Assembly: GCF_002964045.1 (NCBI RefSeq)
Contig: NZ_POPB01000345.1
Location: 1-40,799, forward strand
DNA: 40,799 nucleotides
Reading direction: 5' to 3'
DNA from: Streptococcus suis
GTDB taxonomy: Bacteria; Bacillota; Bacilli; Lactobacillales; Streptococcaceae
The notes under the pieces were generated by a model. That model was not told the origin of the DNA, did not search any database, and saw nothing but the letters and a program-made list of their open reading frames with translations. Below, piece by piece: positions 39,401-40,799 of this stretch. The translations under genes were made by a program, and so were the position numbers. Each line of letters starts with the position of its first letter. The first letter of the stretch is position 1.

Positions 39401-40799
39401 AGGTTACGCTACCTGTCACAATGTTAACTTTGGCTGTTCGTTGGAAATTAACAACTTGTTTAACAATTCTTGGGCTACCATCTTCAGCCAATACTGAAGT
39501 TTCATTCTCGTATTTATAAAGAATTGTGCGAATAACGGTTTTGTTTAGGTCGCTTTCTTTCAAGCCATCTGGCCATTTCGGTCCGTCCGGATTATTCGGA
39601 TCCACTGGTGTGCCTGGGGTCTGTGGAGTATCTGGGGTGATAGAGACAACCTTAGCTTTCACAATGACAGTGAAGGTCTGAGGGGTATCCTTATCAGTGT
39701 CAAATACTTGTCCACCTTCCTTGGTGAAGCCATCTGTCACGACTTCATAACCTTGGTTAGTCAATTCAGTAATACGTGCTGTGGTGGTGTAGTTAATTGG
39801 CTCACCTGACTTACCGGTCACTTCATCAATGCCACCCAACTGCTGATCATTCTCATCTTGATAGGTGATGGTCGCTTTCTGACCATCTTTGACATAGGTC
39901 ACAACAATTTCAGTATCTAGGGCAGTCGCTGGGACATCCAATATAGCTTCCACACTTATCTTGTCTGGGGTGTAACCTGCAATAGCTGGCGTATCTACCT
40001 TATCGAAGTCGTCATCGGTTGAAGTCCAGTTGCCATAAGTCACTTCTTTAGTCACTAGGTTAACAGTCGCAGTACGCTTGTAGGTCAGAGTTTCGACTAC
40101 ATCTGGCTGTGCTTCAGAGCCATCTTCGTATTGGTACTTGATGGTCCGTGTCACTGTTTGATTGAGGTCACTTTCCTTCAAGCCATCTGGCCATTTCGGT
40201 CCGTCTGGATTAGTCGGATCAACTGGCGTGCCTGGGGTCTGTGGATTATCTGGAGTGGTTGTGACAACCTTCTCTCTAAACACAACTGTGTAAACCTGTG
40301 GACTTGTTGTATTACGGTCAAATGTCGCATTAGTTGGGAAGTTGTCCTGTACCAATTCATAGCCACGTTCCTCAATCAAGGCAATGGTTTCTGCTGTGCT
40401 GTACTCGATCGGCTCGCCTGACTTACCTTTTACTTCATCAGCTGGAGAGAGTACCTTATTGCTACCTTCTTCCAAGTATTGGATGACTGCCTTCTGTTCA
40501 AGGGCCTTGTAAGTAATGACTGTTGGCTGAGTTGGGTCAGTCGGTACTGGTGGGATGTAGTTTCCATCTGGATCCTTAGGCAATTCATTTCCATCTGGTC
40601 CAACTGGGACATAGCCATCCACTTTCGGAATTGCTGGGGTCGGAGTTGGATCCGCCGGCTTAGTTGGGTCGGTCGGATGGTTGCCATAAGGAATTGGTGG
40701 AACTGGGTCTGTACCTGGTGGTGGAGTGATGGTCCAAGAGCTGAGGGCCTTGTAAACGACAATCTCATCTACATTATCTGTCGTAGCACTTGCTTCAAT
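36435..40799 (-). CDS. LPXTG-anchored MucBP-repeat adhesin, N-terminus missing
   Basis: The frame is open to the window edge, giving 1,454 visible residues. Visible order: Pro-rich linkers and two Mub-B2/MucBP_2-type modules (KWPDGLKESDLN followed by TVTRTIKYQYEDG; KATITYQDENDQQLGG; region 40799-39260); five 153-residue units, each with a MucBP domain (VTVKYVDESGKDLLPP to GGTVVTYVYV) and a Pro/Gly linker (SWVPNIPGQPV, PVDPDDPSKGYELPP); a PxxP wall-spanning stretch; LPNTG at 36542-36528; a hydrophobic segment; and a KRRRKED tail. Sortase would anchor it to peptidoglycan. A mucin- or glycan-binding role is inferred from the domains. The signal peptide lies outside the window. Confidence 0.93.
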   Translation of the reverse strand: MEASATTDNVDEIVVYKALSSWTITPPPGTDPVPPIPYGNHPTDPTKPADPTPTPAIPKVDGYVPVGPDGNELPKDPDGNYIPPVPTDPTQPTVITYKALEQKAVIQYLEEGSNKVLSPADEVKGKSGEPIEYSTAETIALIEERGYELVQDNFPTNATFDRNTTSPQVYTVVFREKVVTTTPDNPQTPGTPVDPTNPDGPKWPDGLKESDLNQTVTRTIKYQYEDGSEAQPDVVETLTYKRTATVNLVTKEVTYGNWTSTDDDFDKVDTPAIAGYTPDKISVEAILDVPATALDTEIVVTYVKDGQKATITYQDENDQQLGGIDEVTGKSGEPINYTTTARITELTNQGYEVVTDGFTKEGGQVFDTDKDTPQTFTVIVKAKVVSITPDTPQTPGTPVDPNNPDGPKWPDGLKESDLNKTVIRTILYKYENETSVLAEDGSPRIVKQVVNFQRTAKVNIVTGSVTYGEWSESKTVPAVDSPVIKGYITDTSVVPALTITANDNDQTITVVYREIGSWVPNIPGQPVMPIPYPNHPTDPTKPGDEVPTLPHFPGFIPVGPDGVTPLPPVDPDDPSKGYELPPIPTDPGVDTPINYVPEAPKSTTVTVKYVDESGKDLLPPVVTEGKVGDSYTSEGKVIKGYLLKEVPSNATGTMVEGGTVVTYVYVSIGSWVPNIPGQPVTPISYPNHPTDPTKPGDEVPTLPHVPGFIPVGPDGVTPLPPVDPDDPSKGYELPPIPTDPGVDTPISYVPEAPKSTTVTVKYVDKSGKDLLPPVITEGKVGDSYTSEGKVIKGYLLKEVPSNATGTMVEGGTVVTYVYVPIGSWVPNIPGQPVTPIPYPNHPTDPTKPGDEVPTLPHVPGFIPVGPDGVTPLPPVDPDDPSKGYELPPIPTDPGVDTPINYVPEAPKSTTVTVKYVDESGKELIPSTQLEGKVGDSYTSEGKVIKGYLLKEVPSNATGTMVEGGTVVTYVYVPIGSWVPNIPGQPVMPIPYPNHPTDPTKPGDEVPTLPHVPGFIPVGPDGVTPLLPVDPDDPSKGYELPPIPTDPGVDTPINYVPEAPKSTSVTVKYVDESGKDLLPPIVTEGKVGDNYTSEGKVIKGYLLKEVPSNATGTMVEGGTVVTYVYVPIGSWIPNIPGQPVTPIPYPNHPTDPTKPGDEVPTLPHVPGFIPVGPDGVTPLPPVDPDDPSKGYELPPIPTDPGVDTPINYVPEAPKSTTVTVKYVDESGKDLLPPVVTEGKVGDSYTSEGKVIKGYLLKEVPSNATGTMVEGGTVVTYVYVPIGSWIPNIPGQPVTPIPYPNHPTDPTKPGDEVPTLPHVPGFIPVGPDGVTPLPPVDPDDPSKGYIVPPVPSKPGEDTPINYVPIKPGTPVTPTKPVTPTPDKPVEPEVPVKPTEPAQPVAPGAPTQPADAEKPVSPAQHQLPNTGEDSSAATGIIGATMLLGTFAYTAKRRRKED
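36500..39260 (-). repeat. 459-bp coding repeats in the adhesin gene
   Basis: The same element (GGAACATAGACATAAG or a one-base variant) recurs at 36964, 37423, 37882, 38341 and 38800, exactly 459 bp apart. There are five nearly identical MucBP/linker units plus partial linkers at both ends. Differences between units are few and patchy. Confidence 0.9.

Noticed and set aside
40620-40622. Start codon of the adhesin at GTG 40622
   Set aside because: The frame stays open for 59 more codons to the window edge, the residues continue the same Pro-rich linker, and there is no SD or signal peptide.
1-40799. tRNA, rRNA, insertion sequences, phage genes
   Set aside because: No cloverleaf, rRNA-like sequence, transposase or integrase motif was recognised on either strand by eye.

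Overview
The window looks like chromosome of a low-GC Gram-positive coccus, most probably Streptococcus suis or a close relative. The reasons are the streptococcal gene sets (an msm sugar operon, livKHMGF, clpP with a CtsR site, upp, yabA/rsmI), strong AGGAGG-type ribosome binding sites, many extended -10 promoters (TGnTATAAT), and an LPNTG-anchored mucin-binding-type surface protein. The species name is inference from gene content, not from a database comparison. I see no rRNA or tRNA gene, prophage, transposase or CRISPR array.

Layout. 0.1-4.2 kb (minus): serC-GNAT-serA-ogt-Spx/ArsC-like gene, a serine-synthesis operon interrupted by a repeat-filled gap at 2153-2540. 4.3-11.9 kb: the replication/translation block tmk-holB-yabA-rsmI, then yitT (plus), telA-xpaC, a CBS-domain gene, a VOC gene and a small LapA-like membrane gene. 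11.9-12.5 kb: an array of about 60-bp units, most of them built of small terminator-like hairpins. 12.5-17.1 kb: the branched-chain amino acid transporter livK-livH-livM-livG-livF, with a CodY-like box in the spacer of both the livK and the livH promoter. 17.2-19.6 kb: ylbG, an unknown membrane protein whose promoter spacer carries a 12-G tract, clpP, and upp. 19.6-29.1 kb: a raffinose/melibiose/sucrose module, divergent msmR and aga-msmEFG-gtfA-dexB, with no ATPase gene. 29.1-31.4 kb: a PatB/MalY-type lyase and a Cys/Met-metabolism PLP enzyme. 31.6-34.0 kb (plus): three tandem paralogous small membrane proteins, a tRNA methyltransferase-like gene, a GIY-YIG gene, and a two-TM potassium channel broken by a stop codon in its selectivity filter. 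34.0-36.2 kb (minus): an azoreductase, a GNAT gene preceded by a 12-codon leader peptide and an SD-masking hairpin, and an ArsR/SdpI pair under a palindromic operator. 36.4-40.8 kb: the C-terminal 1,454 residues of a giant MucBP adhesin that runs off the right edge.

How the genes work together. The msm genes import and split alpha-galactosides and sucrose: Aga releases galactose, GtfA phosphorolyses sucrose, DexB cleaves alpha-1,6-glucosides. The liv operon, and possibly serC, carry CodY-like sites, suggesting control by branched-chain amino acid supply. The most novel-looking items are the leader-peptide/hairpin switch on the GNAT gene (35138-35215), the homopolymeric promoter spacer (18123-18155), the hairpin-unit array (12041-12488) with related modules near 2.2-2.5 kb, and the 166-bp structured repeat present at both 2.3 and 32.4 kb.
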